Assembly: GCF_052078665.1 (NCBI RefSeq)
Contig: NZ_JBQJIK010000007.1
Span: 68,076-132,075, forward strand
Length of the DNA: 64,000 nt
Direction of reading: 5' to 3'
From: Inquilinus sp052078665
GTDB lineage: Bacteria > Pseudomonadota > Alphaproteobacteria > DSM-16000 > Inquilinaceae
Of the stretch, positions 63,666 to 64,000 are shown in pieces. The stretch's first letter is position 1, and the number at the start of each line of letters is the position of its first letter. Position numbers and translations under genes: made by a program. The notes beneath the pieces were generated by a model. It was not told where the DNA came from and ran no database searches. It saw only the letters and a list, made by a program, of their open reading frames with translations.

Positions 63666-63755
63666 GTAGGTTGGGTTCGCGATGAGCGAACCCGACACGG
63701 CTCCCGTTTGATCTGTCGGCCTGTTGTTGGGTTCGCATCCGCGAACCCAACCTAC
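63666..63755. repeat. GTAGGTTGGGTTCGC palindromic repeat, copy B
   Basis: A 90-bp element with the same perfect 15-bp inverted ends as copy A at 18537-18615; the inner left hairpin carries one change (GCGAACCCGAC). It lies just after the BMP gene stop and before the cysteine desulfurase gene. Confidence 0.85.
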
Positions 63756-63781
63756 AACTCCACCTCCTGCGGCTGTCCCCA

Positions 63782-64000
63782 ATGACCGCCCCCCTCTATC
63801 TCGACCACCTCGCCTCGACCCCGCTGGCGCCGGAGGTATTCGAGGCGATGCGGCCGTGGCTCGACCCGGCCGCGGTCGGCAATCCGCATGCCGCCGGGCA
63901 CCGGCCGGGCTGGCGCGCCGCCGAGGCGATCGATGCGGCGCGGGCCGAGGTGGCGGCGCTGATCGGCGCCCGGCCGGGCGAGATCCTGTTCACCGGCGGC
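63782..64000 (+). CDS. Cysteine desulfurase family protein, N-terminal part (runs off the window)
   Basis: The first 73 residues are visible, beginning MTAPLYLDHLASTPLAPEVF, the opening of NifS/IscS-type pyridoxal-phosphate enzymes (usually YLDNAATTP). NPHAAGHRPGW and EILFTGG match the next conserved blocks. Such enzymes take sulfur from cysteine. Given the distance of one repeat from a purine cluster, it could sulfurate the XdhB cofactor with XdhC, or serve Fe-S assembly. The rest is outside the window. Confidence 0.85.
   Translation, partial: MTAPLYLDHLASTPLAPEVFEAMRPWLDPAAVGNPHAAGHRPGWRAAEAIDAARAEVAALIGARPGEILFTGG

Overview
This window is a GC-rich chromosomal segment of an alphaproteobacterium, most likely of the Rhodospirillales/Azospirillales type; the genus cannot be fixed from the sequence. 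The evidence is a CcrM-type cell-cycle methyltransferase beside rnhB, the rpsT-dnaA-dnaN-recF-gyrB replication block, the mutM/ubiE-coaBC-dut neighbourhood, and codon use saturated with G/C at third positions.

Layout. Positions 1-0.5 kb hold the 3' end of an inositol catabolism gene (iolE), followed by a DoxX membrane protein. From 1.1 to 7.3 kb runs a tightly overlapping operon, DUF4129-DUF4350-MoxR-DUF58-SpoIIM-RDD, probably a MoxR chaperone system working on membrane proteins, met by two paralogous multi-pass membrane proteins on the other strand. From 9 to 15.5 kb are housekeeping genes: enoyl-CoA hydratase, mutM, ubiE, coaBC, dut, and an Rrf2 regulator next to cysK. A ccdAB toxin-antitoxin pair sits between ubiE and coaBC, where ubiB is usual. 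From 15.7 to 29.2 kb follow an ABC-F ATPase, a P1 peptidase, ccrM, rnhB, a radical SAM protein, rpsT, dnaA, dnaN, recF and gyrB.

From 29.2 to 33.1 kb is a small accessory island. It holds a lone but intact phage terminase large subunit, two unknown proteins (one AT-rich and membrane-bound), a probably frameshifted immunity-like lipoprotein-sized gene, and a 92-bp MITE-like inverted repeat. From 33.1 to 48.4 kb is a metabolic stretch: msrA and msrB, a periplasmic molybdenum hydroxylase with a tri-haem cytochrome, an L-xylulose-reductase-like SDR, a phosphopantetheinyl transferase, a two-domain ALDH16-like dehydrogenase paired with deoC, an NYN-LOTUS protein, an AraC regulator and a TerC transporter.

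From 48.7 to 63.7 kb is a purine catabolism and uptake cluster. puuE, uraD, an allantoate amidohydrolase and an ArgE/DapE-type hydrolase lie on the minus strand. Divergent from them are hiuH, xdhA, xdhB, xdhC and a BMP-type ABC importer. Together they would import a purine compound and degrade xanthine through hydroxyisourate and OHCU to allantoate. No urate-oxidising enzyme is present in the window. The last 219 bases begin a cysteine desulfurase.

The most unusual feature is a family of composite palindromic repeats (29.3, 48.5, 51.8, 57.4 and 57.6 kb). Each copy has two inverted arms around a spacer of 23, 92, 23, 93 or about 315 bp. In the last copy the spacer is a DUF559 (Vsr-like PD-(D/E)XK nuclease) gene whose start and stop codons lie inside the arms. 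This looks like an endonuclease-carrying element with empty relatives. Two near-identical 257-bp copies in direct orientation bracket the core purine genes.
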